A stretch of DNA of 64,000 nucleotides from Tridacna crocea (taxonomy: Eukaryota > Mollusca > Bivalvia > Cardiida > Cardiidae). A program made the translations under genes and the position numbers. Each line of letters begins with the position of its first letter. The stretch's first letter is position 1. This document shows positions 35,060 through 46,098 of the stretch, one piece after another. Location of the stretch: assembly GCA_943736015.1 (NCBI GenBank), contig OX031070.1:26619673-26683672 (forward strand), read 5' to 3'. Below the pieces are notes generated by a model that was given only the letters and a program-made list of their open reading frames with translations, had not been told where the DNA came from and made no database searches.

Positions 35060-35151
35060 AAAGTGCCAAATACATGTACCAATTAGCTTGCAACTTTAAT
35101 CGCAAGTTCTATTGATAATCACACACAGGTGAGCAACGAAGGGCCATGATA

Positions 35152-35341
35152 AACTCTTTACCACGTTAGTAAACTTTGAATACTGTGGGTAAAAGTATCT
35201 GAAATTAAAAAAAAAAACACTGTAGGGGGAAAAAGGAAATAAATGCTGGTTACCAGCATTTCTTTTCCTTTTTCCTACAATGTTTCAAACAGCTCTCCCT
35301 GTCAAGTTCGTTTAAACTCGGGGGCTTGTGGTAAAGGGCTT
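35152..35341. mobile_element. P-family hairpin MITE, diverged
   Basis: AACTCTTTACCACG at left, hairpin AAATGCTGGTTACCAGCATTT, right TTGTGGTAAAGGGCTTA. Confidence 0.75.
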
Positions 35342-35621
35342 AGCGTTTTTATTAATGATTCTAACTAAAAATTCTGTTGCATATTTTTGATAACAAAGTT
35401 TTGTCTTTGAGAATTAAAATGTATTTCGAAATTCTAAGTTTTTGTAGTTTAGACCTCCATATTAAAGCTGTTACTTATTGTAACCTCTATGATGTTGTCA
35501 TATAGAGGCATATGTAGTATTTCAACCGATATGGCTACCCATAGCGACTTACTGTTCATATCACCATGGGATGTTTTTTGCAAGAAAACTCTGATTCTGT
35601 TGAGTAATGAAGCATTTCAGT

Positions 35622-36091
35622 AGTATATAGAGGATATTTGTTTTTTTCGGTGAAAGATCGAAATTTATTTCATCAAGTGGACACCATTGGTAATATTTTC
35701 ACGCGTGGCACAGCCACGCATGAAAATATTACCGATGGTGTTCACGAGATGAAATAAATTTCGATCTTTCACCGAAAAAAACAAATATTCTATTTATTTC
35801 ATGCTTTTTACCCTTTCTGGGAGGAGCTTTATCAAAATTCAGTACAATTCTTATTCCTTGTTCCCTGTGGCGCACCCCTCACGCATAGCAACGTTATGTC
35901 AAGCACAAGAAATGTAAGGTATAATTATGACGTCATATTTCCCATCTGGTTGTTAGGCACGCGCAATTTACCTAGGCAATAAGAACGTGAAAATCTGTAT
36001 TTTTACTGGTGGTACCAGTGTAAGATCGAAAAATATTTTCACTGCTATTTCTCGATATCCTACCGGAAAGCATGAAATACATGTAATATAG
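35622..36091 (+). mobile_element. Two-module palindromic element Q, copy 1
   Basis: Module 1 (about 35630-35788) is a palindrome with ~70-75 bp arms: AAAGATCGAAATTTATTTCA meets its complement, centred on GTGGCACAGCCAC. Module 2 (about 35789-36080) is flanked by inverted TATTTATTTCATGC / GCATGAAATA. The same two modules, together but inverted, occur at 49357-49794. Confidence 0.85.
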
Positions 36092-36274
36092 TGATATTTT
36101 GCGAAACTTTCAACAGGTGAATTGATATCTTTCGTATCATTTTTTTAAAAGCATACTCTTAGTCTAAAACTATAATGGAAAATGAGTTACTGAATAGCAC
36201 TTTGATGTTCGTTGCCAGGCTGTATATCTTTAAGGGGTATAAATTAAAACTTATTTTGATCATTTGAGTACTTA

Positions 36275-36927
36275 AGGCCCCCATACACGATCAAATTTTT
36301 CATCAATTATTTGATGTCAAATAATTGATATCAATTAATTGACGAAAAAATTGATTGTGTATGGGGGACATTGATGGCGAATTATTTGAAGCAATTATTT
36401 GACGGATCAGAGCTCCGTTGATATTTTCTGACAGCTCATCAATGAAAGTGACTGTGTGTGGGCGAAGCATCAATATATTGATCAATGATTCATTATCCGC
36501 CTGACTATCGAAGCGACAACATGGGGGACTAAAAGAGAGGCATCGAGCACAAATTCTTGCTGGAAGTCATAGCAACTTACCAATCTCTACCAGCATTATG
36601 GAAAATCAAATCCGATGATTATATGAATCGAGACAAAAAAGCTGATGCATACAATGTGTTGCTTCAGAAATAGAAGGAACATTTTCCGGAAGCGACTCTT
36701 GAAGAACTGAAAAGAAAAGTTAAATAGCCTGCGCACAAACTTCCGATCTGAACTGCGCAAAGAGGAGCGTAGTGCTAAATCAGGAACAGGCACAGAGGAC
36801 CTGTATGTTTCGACTTTGTGATGTTGAAAGTTGAAGACAACATTGATCGTGTGTAGGGAACATCAATTATTTGATCAATCATTTGATGTCAAATAATTGA
36901 CGAAAAATTTGATCGTGTATGGGGCCT
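36275..36927 (+). mobile_element. PIF/Harbinger-like element with TTA duplication
   Basis: Termini AGGCCCCCATACACGATC and its inverted counterpart GATCGTGTATGGGGCCT extend for about 40 bases with ATCAATTATTTGATGTC repeats. TTA flanks both sides (36272-36274, 36928-36930). TWA duplications and a GGCC-type terminus fit PIF/Harbinger, as does the MADF-like remnant inside. No DDE transposase is present, so it is a deletion derivative. Confidence 0.82.
36521..36822 (+). pseudogene. Decayed MADF/Myb-SANT-like ORF of a Harbinger element
   Basis: Reading from ATG 36521: a stop at the fourth codon (36530-36532), then HKFLLEVIATYQSLPALWKI and DDYMNRDKKADAYNVLLQK, a second stop, EHFPEATLEELKRKV, a third stop reached through a +1 frameshift near 36723, then LRTNFRSELRKEERSAKSG. 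The order (LLE..., PALW, DY.NR..K..A, LRT.FR.EL.K) matches the MADF fold, the DNA-binding partner protein encoded by many Harbinger elements beside the transposase. It is not functional. Confidence 0.75.
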
Positions 36928-36944
36928 TTACTGTCATATGAAAG

Positions 36945-37000
36945 TTGATGTTCTCAAGTCCTGTCCGCTACCAACTGAGCTACTGGGGCTTGGCTGGCAA
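36945..37000 (-). mobile_element. tRNA-like SINE head fragment
   Basis: On the minus strand CCCCAGTAGCTCAGTTGGTA is an A box; no B box or body follows. Confidence 0.55.
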
Positions 37001-37065
37001 GGAATGGACCGTAATTAAAGAGACTAAATCAGGGGGCAGTCATTTTCATTAGCTGGAAAAAGGAT

Positions 37066-37273
37066 AACTCATTACCAAACTATAAAATTTCGGGTTTGTC
37101 CAAATCTAAAGCACTTGCAGATGACAAAATAAAACTGACTGAAAATTTGAAATTTGTTTTGTGAAGGGTAGAAAACATTGTGGGAAAAGGAGAAAATGCT
37201 GGTTACCAGCATTTTCTCTTTTTCCCACAATGTTTTCTAAAGGCTTCTTTCTCTGATTGCCCCTGATTCGACT
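37066..37273 (-). mobile_element. P-family hairpin MITE, one end worn
   Basis: AACTCATTACCAAACTAT at left, hairpin GGAGAAAATGCTGGTTACC with full partner arm, right terminus lost. Confidence 0.8.
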
Positions 37274-37439
37274 TGAAAATGCTTGTCCGGACAACTCCTC
37301 CTACAGTTTCTGATTCACTTTAAACTTGGAAGAAGTGTTCATTAGGAGTTGTAGATGTGCAAGACGCAATTTTTGGGAAAATTCTATGGAGCATTAATTG
37401 ACCCTAAATAACATCAATGATGAATCCGTTTCTTATGTG

Positions 37440-37840
37440 TATTTGACACCTTTTTATAGTGTAAAAAACATTGTGGCAAAAGGTGAAATTGCTCGTCACG
37501 AGCAATTCGACCCCTTAGTGCATAAAGGGGCTATCTGCACTTTTTGTCAAATTTCACTTTTTTTCATTTTTAGGTGTATTTTTACACATATTTTCAGTGG
37601 TAAAAGAATCAGCTTTGAATTTTTATTACTTTTGTCAAAAATTAATAATGCATCAAAGTGACATCTACAGAATGGTGATTGCTTTTAGTGCATAAAGGGG
37701 CTATCTGCATTTTTTCTGTGCATCAAGGAGCTATATGGCACATGATGGCCCCTTCATGCATAAAATGGTTCTGGCATATGACATTTCATTTGAATGCATC
37801 AAGGTGCTATATGGCAGATAGCACTTTGATGCATAAAGAT
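37440..37840. mobile_element. Element V with GCATAAAGGGGCTATCTGC motifs
   Basis: Begins with a P-like hairpin (ATTGTGGCAAAAGGTGAAAT, tip TTGCTCGTCACGAGCAA) and then repeats GTGCATAAAGGGGCTATCTG and inverted TAGCACTTTGATGCATAAA several times. A related copy lies at 48890-49262 in the other orientation. Confidence 0.6.
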
Positions 37841-38890
37841 TTTCAGTCTTTATAACGAATTTTTAAGTCGCACGTTTGTCAAAACGTTCGACTTTTTGCG
37901 ATGAGCTCGAGGAGCTCAGGGTGGGTTGGGGGGTGTCTATAGTGGGTTGAAGAATCATGAAAAAAATTGGATCAAAAACGTCGTATATACTTCATAAACG
38001 AGGTGCAGATACTCTGCTTTAAACCCAATCGCTGTAGAACTACTTTTTCTTTGGTATGTCTGGAATTTGTTCTTTATGATGGGACTGGACCCGGTAACTC
38101 ATATAACTCATATACCTACGCTAGAAAAAGGAGAACGTGACTCAAATTTTAAATTAAAAAAAAAATGCGGTTATTTTGTATATCATGTGAAAATTTAACA
38201 TCTATCTTTGTTTAGATGGGTAAAGAAAACACAATTCAGCTAAGATATCCCCCATCAGTGCTTAATGTGAGTTTAAAAGGGATCGCGGATTAATATGGCT
38301 TATCGAGAGCACTTTACTGTAAATATTCATGTATTATCGAGACCGGTAGAGCTTCGCTTATAAAGGTGGAATTTCGGACTCGAGTGATGTCATTTGAAAT
38401 CAACTCTTTTAAACCATGCAAACCATGAATTCAGGGTTAAATATCGTAAAACTCGCTCTAAATTTGAAAATTTGTTTCGTTCCGCAGCTTTGACCTAGTT
38501 TGTAACGTACGTCTCGGATGAAACACCCCAAACCACTCGAATACCCCAAAACACCCAAAAACTATTCCATTACACATCAAAAAACTTCTGTAACATATAA
38601 AACTGCATGCGAAACGCTTACATACACGATTTTATGGAAATCAGACATGAACTTTTGCTATCAATTCTAGTATTTTAGGTCTTTGATCAGCTTAAGTTTG
38701 AAGTACAAAATTGTACTTTGATTAAGAAAATGCAAATGGCGGACGGGATAGAAAACAAACGCATATAACGATTAACACCAGTAAAGTTAAAATGTTGATT
38801 ACTGCATTTGTTCGGACCCCAAAAGAGTGGCGACAAGGATATTGCATCCCCTCTGTATACAGTAAATATAACATGAAATATGGAACGCAA
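37841..38890. other. Unannotated stretch
   Basis: About 1 kb with no supported ORF, array or terminal repeat; more GC and less repetitive than its surroundings, so possibly unique genomic DNA. Confidence 0.4.
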
Positions 38891-38899
38891 GGTAAAATA

Positions 38900-39976
38900 G
38901 GGAACAAGACAATTCCCCGACAAGACAGTTCCCCGACACAGCTTTTCGAGACAGTTCCCCGACAAAATTGAAGACAATTCCCCGACACTTTTGATGACAG
39001 TTCCCCGACACTTTTATCATTACTATATTGAATAGGTTTGGATTTTTCTTTTATCAATATTTTTATAGACATTTATTTGAAATGATGGAAGTAAATTTCA
39101 ATTTTGGTGGTTATTAAATTGGGTATTATGCCCAATTAAGGAGGTTGATATATTGTGATTGGACTGTTTGTTGCCATGATTGGATGTTTGTAATAATGAT
39201 TGGTTTAAGTGGCGGGAACCTTTCGAGTTTCCGTTAATTGTGTATGATTGCGATGTTTAAACTGTTTTTAATGGCATGTAGTTCAGCTACAAGAACAAGT
39301 CTACGACTTGAGTATTGGCTTCTGAAATGCAATTTTTAACATGTATAACTCCTTCAATGTAGGCCCTATGTACTATAAATTACTTGAATAAAGTTAAACA
39401 TTGAAACTTTTTGTTGATTCTCATTGAACTGTATAACTGTCATATTACTACTGTCCATAAAGGCACAACATAAAGGGGATCTACATTCATATTATCCATT
39501 ACATTACTAGCGGATTATTTCAGTTTCTCCGGCAGTAACAGTAAGAGATTTAAAAAAAAAAAAATACGCTAAAGCTAGGCCTACATGTATTTTAAATCCA
39601 ACACTGGGATAACTATTTGTTTTCGTAATCAAATACACATATTCATGTAACACGTGTAATGATATTCTGATCTGCATAACGGCCAAGGTACTCTACACAT
39701 ATCATTTCCGAACTATGAGTGATCATATATAGTAAACTAAAAAGGAGAAATACTCTCAATTGTTCAAAATCCTTTCTCAAGTACAAGACCCCCATTTCCT
39801 TTCCTTAAAAGTTATAGATATCGATGATAAATGTCGATGAAAATCAAGTTTGCTAATAATGAATGTGTCGGGGAACTGTCTTCAAAAGTGTCGGGGAACT
39901 GTCTTCAATTTTGTCGGGGAATTGTCTCGAAAAGCCGTGTCGGGGAACTGTCTTGTCGGTGAACTGTCTTGAAACC
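38900..39976. mobile_element. MULE-like element with tandemly repeated termini and 9-bp duplication (M)
   Basis: Each end is ~115 bp made of about five ~20-bp units (AGACAGTTCCCCGACA), inverted between 38900-39014 and 39864-39976. The outermost 29 bases match at 24 positions. GGTAAAATA lies on both sides (38891-38899, 39977-39985). A 9-bp duplication suits Mutator or Merlin. The interior has no transposase; it contains AATAAA (39387-39392) and looks like unrelated, possibly captured, sequence. Confidence 0.82.
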
Positions 39977-40029
39977 GGTAAAATACAGCAATTACGACCG
40001 TACATTGACAGTTGCACTGTTGAGGGGTT

Positions 40030-40160
40030 TACAGTCAAAACGTACTCAAACCAAAACGTACCCAAGTCAAAACGTACCCGAATGGAGTCAAAACTTAACC
40101 AAATGAAGTCTAAACCTACCCAAGTGGAGTCAAAACGTACCCAATGTGTAGTCAAAATGA
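40030..40160 (+). repeat. Minisatellite of ~22-24 bp units
   Basis: Five or six units of AGTCAAAACGTACCCAA with variable GTGG/ATGG linkers. Confidence 0.85.
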
Positions 40161-40525
40161 ACACATGATTTTTATAGTATTTCTAACTTCAATTTGTGTA
40201 AAAATTAATAGAAATTACGTATTCGTCATCATGACGATTTATATAACTCTTGCTTTGTTTTGAATTTGCCTTACATGATTAAAACCAATGATGAAACTTA
40301 TTTAACAATAAACATAGCGAAGTCAATCAAATGCTTAGTGATAAAATCACTTTTTTCTTTCTATTTTTTTTTTAAGGAAGATAAAGTTACTATTAATGAA
40401 AAAAAAAAAAAGCATATTGAATACTTCAAAAATATTTATCCATCATTATAAAAATATGTTTTATATATGAAAAAAAAAACCATAAGCATCAGCACATTTA
40501 AAGAAATGATATAACAGAAAAATGT
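40161..40525. other. AT-rich, no feature
   Basis: Very AT-rich with several poly-A/T runs; no gene seen. Confidence 0.5.
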
Positions 40526-40784
40526 GATACATTAATTACATTGTTTGGAAAGCAAAGATACAATTTCAACACTCAAAAAGAGTGTAACAAATTTAATGTG
40601 GTGATTAACCCATTACCACACAATCCCTAGTTTCGACTACCCTGAGAAAGAATTTGATACAATAATTACATTGTTTGGATAGCAAAGATACAATTTCAAA
40701 ACTCAAAAAGAGTGTAACAAATTTAATGTGGTGATTAACCCATTACCACACAATCCCTAGTTTCGACTACCCTGAGAAAGAAGC
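40526..40784 (+). repeat. 130-bp direct tandem duplication
   Basis: GATACATTAATTACATTG at 40526 and GATACAATAATTACATTG at 40656 begin two ~97% identical units that each include the left ~50 bases of a P element. Confidence 0.88.
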
Positions 40785-40954
40785 CTTTAGAACACATTGT
40801 GGGAAAGGGAAAAAAATGCATTTTCTCCTTTTCCCACAATTTTTTCTAACCTTCACAAAACAAATTTCAAATTTTCTGTCACTTTTATTTTGTCATCTGC
40901 AAATGCTTTCAATTTGGACAAGCCTAAAATTGGGCTGGTCTGGTAATGAGTTAA
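40735..40954 (+). mobile_element. P-family hairpin MITE with TTAA flanks
   Basis: TTAACCCATTACCACACAAT to CTGGTCTGGTAATGAGTTAA. The hairpin tip has lost part of its left arm (AAAAAAATGCATTTTCTCC). Confidence 0.85.
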
Positions 40955-41984
40955 ACTAATTATTCACAATGGTCTTTAACCTGTTGTAGATTGCATAGTT
41001 ATTAATTACTTTGCAAATATTTTTTTATAATTTGAGAGTCAGTTTGGTTGAGATGAAAAACCTTCGGACTGTTTTTTCAGCTAACCTGAGCACAACATGC
41101 TCAAGGGAAGCTTTTAGGATCACCTGGTGTCTGTCATCCGTCATGCGTCATCAACAATTCTTTAAACATCAACTCCTCCAAAACCGCTGGGCCAATATGG
41201 ACCAAACTTGGCTGGAATGTTCCTTGGGAGGTCCTCTTTGAAAATTGTTCACAGAATTTGATTACGTCAAAAATTTTGGTTGCCATGGCAACCAAACAGT
41301 TTTCTAAGAAATTCTTTAAAAATCTTCTTCTCTGAAACAGCTGGCCAGATTTTAAAATAATTTCACAGAGATGTTCCTTAACGTAGTGGACCCGTAATAG
41401 AAAACAGCTATTTCCACTATAATATTACCCTAGAAAATTTGCTAAGATTAAAAATGAGCACTATTGTACTACTTTCACCGAGCCACTTTTTAGCTCCACT
41501 GGCCGAAGGCCAGCGGGCTATTGTCATGGCGTTGTGTCCGTCGTGCGTCCGTCCGTCCGTTCGTTCGTCCGTTCGTCCGTGCGTGCGTCCGTAAACTTTT
41601 TCTTTAAAAAACTTCTTCTCAGAAACTATTGACTGGATTTTTACCAAATTTCACAGGAATGTTCCTTAGGTGGTCCTCTTTCAAATTCCTTCAAATAATT
41701 GTGTTCCATGAATAATTCTGGTTGCCATGGCAACCAAAGTAAAAAACCTTTAAAAATCTTCTCCTCCCAAACCACTAATTGGATAGCATTATTTTTTTGC
41801 AGGAATGTTCCTTAGATATAGGTCTACAGAATTCCTTAAAAAAAAAAAGATCCGTCAAAAAACATGGCTTTTATGGGAGACTCATTTTCCTTTTATGGTA
41901 TAAAGTAAAATCTTTGAAAAATTTCTTCTCTCAAACTACTTGTTTTGATTTCATTGTTGTATTGAAGGTTAGTTCCAATGGTGG

Positions 41985-42212
41985 TAAGTCTTTACCATAC
42001 AATCCTGACTTTTAAGGACCCTAAAGAAGAAGTCTTTGGAAAACACTCTTGGAAAAGGAGAAAATGCTGGTAATCAGCATTTTCTCCTTTTACCTCAGTG
42101 TTTTCTACTCTATGAAAGAGAGAAATCATCATTTCATCAATGTTTAATTTGTTGTCTGCAAATGCTCTCAGTTTGGTCACATCCCAAGTTTTGTCGTTTG
42201 GTAAAGAGTTAA
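41985..42212 (+). mobile_element. P-family hairpin MITE
   Basis: TCTTTACCATACAATCC to TCGTTTGGTAAAGAGTTAA; tip AATGCTGGTAATCAGCATT with one mismatch. Confidence 0.85.
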
Positions 42213-42349
42213 AGATGGTTGCTTTACATAATCTGTAATCCTTTTCATATAAAGCAAGGGAAACTCTGCACTTTGATTAGTTCTGGTAAAGGTTTGTTGA
42301 CCTCCTGGTGACCTGGTAGAAAGAGGGACAGGGCTTTACTGTTGTGATA

Positions 42350-42560
42350 AGGCATTTTGTTCTCCAATCAAACTGATCACTGACAAAGAAGAGTTTAGAA
42401 AACATTGTGGGAAAAAGAGAAAATGCTGGTAACCTTTTCCCACAATGTTATCTACCCTTCACAAAACAACTGTCAAATTTTCAGTCACTTTTATTTTTTC
42501 ATCTACAAATGCTTTCCATTTGGACAACCATAGAATGTTGTGATTTGGTAATGAGTTAAC
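42350..42560 (+). mobile_element. P-family MITE with a collapsed hairpin
   Basis: Left arm GGGAAAAAGAGAAAATGCTGG is followed at once by TAACCTTTTCCCACAATG: about 15 bases of the right arm near the tip are deleted. Right end TTGGTAATGAGTTAA. Confidence 0.75.
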
Positions 42561-42780
42561 TAAACTAGAAGACAAAATTTTTATAACTGGCCATAATTGA
42601 AAGATGTTGCAGACAACATAATAAATCTTCAAATTAGTAAAACTTGTATCAAAAAGGGTAGAAATTATTGTGTCAAACTAAGAAAATGCAGGTAACTTTT
42701 ATTTTCTTCTTTTCTCACAATGATTTTCATAGCCTTTTTTCTTTAGTGACCTAAAATGCAGGAATGAATGGTAATTGTAA
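42558..42780. mobile_element. P-family MITE, strongly diverged
   Basis: AACTAGAAGACAAAATTTTT, GGGTAGAAATTATTGTG and TTTTCTTCTTTTCTCACAATG are recognisable; termini worn. Confidence 0.55.
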
Positions 42781-43515
42781 AAAGACTTCTCTTCACCAGT
42801 ACAGAAAAATCAGGCCTGTGGAGCGATACAGGCGCTCAAGCGCCTCTAGTTCTTTTTTGTCCTTCCTAGAATTATCATTTATAAATCTATAACTACTATA
42901 ATTTCATTACAAATGGATATGATAATTACCTCCCTTTTCTGGAAACTAACAAAATTATCAACAAATAATTTCAAGACGGACCCCGAAGGAATTTCTGTTC
43001 GGTCAAAAATGTGCAATAGTATCATATCTGTACAAAATATGTCTTATCAACTGTCCAGAAATTTTATGCCATGCTGCACTATGCTTATTACGGGTCCACT
43101 ACCTTAAGTGACCCTTTCCAAAACTTTTTCGCGAAATTTTGATCAGTCAAGAAACATGACTCTGGTGAATGGGGGCTATTTGCACTATACAGGAATGAAG
43201 AAATTCTAAAAAATTCTTCTTCTCAGAAACCACTGGTCATATTTTGAAATAATTTCTCAGGGATGTTCTATGGGTGACCCTTTTCAAAAATTGTTTGCGA
43301 AATTTCAATCCGTCAAGAAACATGGCTCTGGTGAATGGGGGCTACTTGTACTTATATGGACATGCAGAAATTCTTGAAAATTCTTACTTCTCTGAAACGG
43401 CTGATCAGATATTGAAAAAAGTTCACAGAGATGTTCCTTGGGTGACCCTTTTAAAAACTTGTTCGCGAAATTTTGATTTGCCAAGAAACATGGCTCAGGT
43501 GAATTGGGGCTACTA

Positions 43516-44999
43516 CAGTGGATTCCACTTAATCGCAACCCTGTTTATCGGGATTTTCGGTTATTTGCAAGACTTGGTCCAGCACCGATCCATTTCCTAC
43601 CTAGACAACGTAAATTTCAACGCTTAATGGGGATCCCGTAAATAGAACATTTCGGTTTTTTGCAACGAAAAATTAGCACATGATTCGAAATTCTAGTGTT
43701 TATTAGCAATTCCGTGGGATAAGACCGCGAAAAATTTCAATCTGTCCGGGGAAAAAAAAAAGGTTACTCAAAAAGATAACAGTCGAATTTCAATGCGTAC
43801 AGAGAATCGCAGTTTAAAAACCAATGTAGCAGTATACAAACGACGAGTCCGACATAATCCGTTTTCATAATTTAATCATTAAAGATAAAAATTCTTGGCG
43901 TATTTTATGTTATCCTTTTCATTTAAGAAAGTGTAATAACGGTTACAAAACATCTGCAAATGGCCGACATTCTAAATATGGAGCTTCACTGGTTGCCGAT
44001 TTTCAAACTATTGGACGGTTACTGGAGATTTCGGGTACCAGGCTGTACATCCACCACCAAAAGCACTGATCAATAAAATGGTAATTTTAGGGCCGGAAAA
44101 ATGGCGAAAAGATGACTACATGTACTTAAATCTTGTCTCGGGAAAAAAAAACGAACATAGACGTTCTATGATCAGACTACACATTCTGTGCAGTCCGATC
44201 TTTATCTACGCTCCCCGAAAGTAACTGCAGACGAATTCGGCACTTTACCCGTTACAAGAAAGACCGATCAAAATAACCTATCACCGATCAGATAATTACA
44301 CACGGGGGGGAAAAAAACTGTTTGTTAGTATCTCGTCGATAATCCAATTTGTGACAAACAATTTGACTACAGGCGTGAAAGTAAGGTGTACCGAATGTAA
44401 ACTGTGAAAAACACAGAAAACCGTTTCTTATCTCGGTCTGCTTTGAATGGTATGGCCTATTTTGATGCGTTAAAATAGAATCGTCTGGACGGCAATCAGT
44501 CTATGACGTCAACCAAAATTTACCCACCCATTCAACCTAACAGGTGGCGAGTCGGGGTTTATACAGGTGCACAGCACACGATCATAATGTGTAAGAATGT
44601 ACATGTACACATGGAGTAAATGTTGGATAACCGTAAACTGGAGATATGCGTCGAAACCTATGTTGACAAAAAAATTGTGTTGAATTTTATGTCAAACGAA
44701 GCACCACCATGGCTAACACCCAGGATCGTTTCTGGTGCTTTGTGCACTTGATAGGTAAATAAGCAAACAAACGATTTTTTAAAACTTGTTTAGTTTGAAA
44801 AACATATATTTAAAAAAATTATGAACATTAATCAAATGATCGGGATGCAAGAGCTGAACGTCTGTCAATAGAACGAAACGGTCGTCTGCAACTCTGGTTT
44901 GACTTCCGGTCTGAAAAGAGCCATCGGATTATCGGGCCGACCGCTTATTCGCAATATTTTCTCTGACAAATAGGACTTGCAAATAAGCGGAATCTACTG
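43516..44999. mobile_element. pogo/Tigger-like non-autonomous DNA transposon
   Basis: CAGTGGATTCCACTTAATCG at the left is inverted at the right with 4 mismatches in 23; TA flanks both sides (43514-43515, 45000-45001). CAGT start, TA duplication and TTATC-type subterminal motifs fit Tc1/mariner pogo/Tigger. No transposase ORF over 60 codons. Confidence 0.8.
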
Positions 45000-45280
45000 T
45001 ATATGGAAATGAAGAATTTCTTGAAAATTCACCCTCTCTGAAACCCATGATCAGATTTTAAAATAATTTTAAAGCAATCTTCCTTGGGTGACCATTTTCA
45101 AAAATGTTTTCGAAATTCTGATCCATCAAGAAACATGGCTCTGGTAAATGGGGTCCACTTGCACTATTCGGACATGAAGAAATTCTTGAAAATTCTTCTT
45201 CACTGAAATGGTTGGTCAGATTTTGAAATGATTTCACAGAGATGTCCCTTATGTGTCCCTTTTCAAAAATTGTCAAGTGC

Positions 45281-46098
45281 TAGCATCGGTATGCAGTGGC
45301 ACTGTTTCAGTAAGTTCCAAGTAATAGAGGTGACCAATGACATACATTTAATATTGTTTTGGGTATATTATGTCAGGCTATATGCCAACATTGATATATT
45401 AAAGAAAAAGAAAAATGAAAAGATCTAACTTGGTGGGAAGCTGCCTATTACAAGTAACTGCATTTGCTCAAGTAAATTGCAGACTAGTCAAAATCGAAGA
45501 ATTGCTGAAAACTAATCAAATTTGACTACACCATTAAATTTGAGTCTAATTGGAAGAAAACCTTGAGTAAAAAAAAATGAGTTTTTCTTTCTTTCAGCTC
45601 TGTTTTCCAAAGCTGTTTGAATTACGTAAAAGCAAGATTGTCCTGTAAAAGGGTGATGACCATCTATCAGTCCCAAAATATCAAGGTTTCACCATTAGTG
45701 CGACTTTCAGGACCTTCAGTCCTTTGATTTTCTCATGCTGTTGAAAATGGAAGGTGCTATGTTTGGCAGAGGGTCTTGTGAAGTTGGGACATGTTTGATT
45801 ACACATATAATTTCATTTGCAGTTAGTATGGCAGGAGTTAAAGAACTCAGACACATGTGGAGGTCAGAATAGGAACAAGCATGTTGTTGCTGCCTGTCCG
45901 TATGCCATAAACAAGGAAAATAACATTCAAACCAAAAACCACTTTTTTTTTAACCAGGCCATTTTCAGACAGAGTCCGATAGCATACATGCACAAGTTGA
46001 AAATGCTTAAGAAAACTGTTGTCTATGTGCCATCACAATGGAATACAGTCATTTCTCTTTCAAGAAATAAAAAAACCAATGTTGTAATAGCTATAAAT
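45281..46098. other. No feature recognised
   Basis: Unique AT-rich sequence. A 106-codon frame (45817-46137) runs into a transposon end and has no domain; not called. Confidence 0.4.

Larger units (their letters stand above)
33417..35150 (+). mobile_element. Helentron-like element E9, body replaced by later insertions
   Basis: Left end TTAGCTCACCTGATCACC at 33417; right motif ACACAGGTGAGCAACGAAGG and half a hairpin (GGGCCATGA) at 35123-35150, where a P element (35152-35341) has entered and replaced the rest. Three P copies and a SINE sit inside. Confidence 0.6.
41490..42849 (+). mobile_element. Helentron-like element E6 (AGCTCCACTGG family), nested in T
   Basis: Left TTAGCTCCACTGGCCGAAGG; (GTCC/GTTC) microsatellite 41535-41590; right TGTGGAGCGATACA, perfect hairpin AGGCGCTCAAGCGCCT (42830-42845) and CTCTAG. 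The hairpin sequence differs from E4's while keeping the stem. Three P copies lie inside. Confidence 0.82.
41382..43103. mobile_element. TTAA-flanked element T (GTAGTGGACCCGTAATA termini), containing E6
   Basis: GTAGTGGACCCGTAATA at 41383-41399 is perfectly inverted at 43086-43102; TTAA at 41378-41381 and 43104-43107. Removing it joins an E7 core in register. Without E6 it is only ~360 bp, a MITE. Superfamily by TTAA: piggyBac or Kolobok. Confidence 0.8.
41077..45280 (+). mobile_element. Helentron-like element E7, host of several nested insertions
   Basis: Left end CAGCTAACCTGAGCACAACA at 41077. Cores keyed by GGTGACCCTTTTCAAAAA, AGAAACATGGCTCTGGTGAA and CTTCTCTGAAACGGCTG occur at 41110-41381, 43104-43515 and 45002-45275. 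Two insertions (41382-43103 and 43516-44999) separate them. No right end is seen after 45280. Confidence 0.7.

Noticed and set aside
36000..36500. Replication origin or matrix-attachment signal from AT-rich inverted repeats
   Set aside because: The inverted repeats are explained by Harbinger-like termini and their internal repetition.
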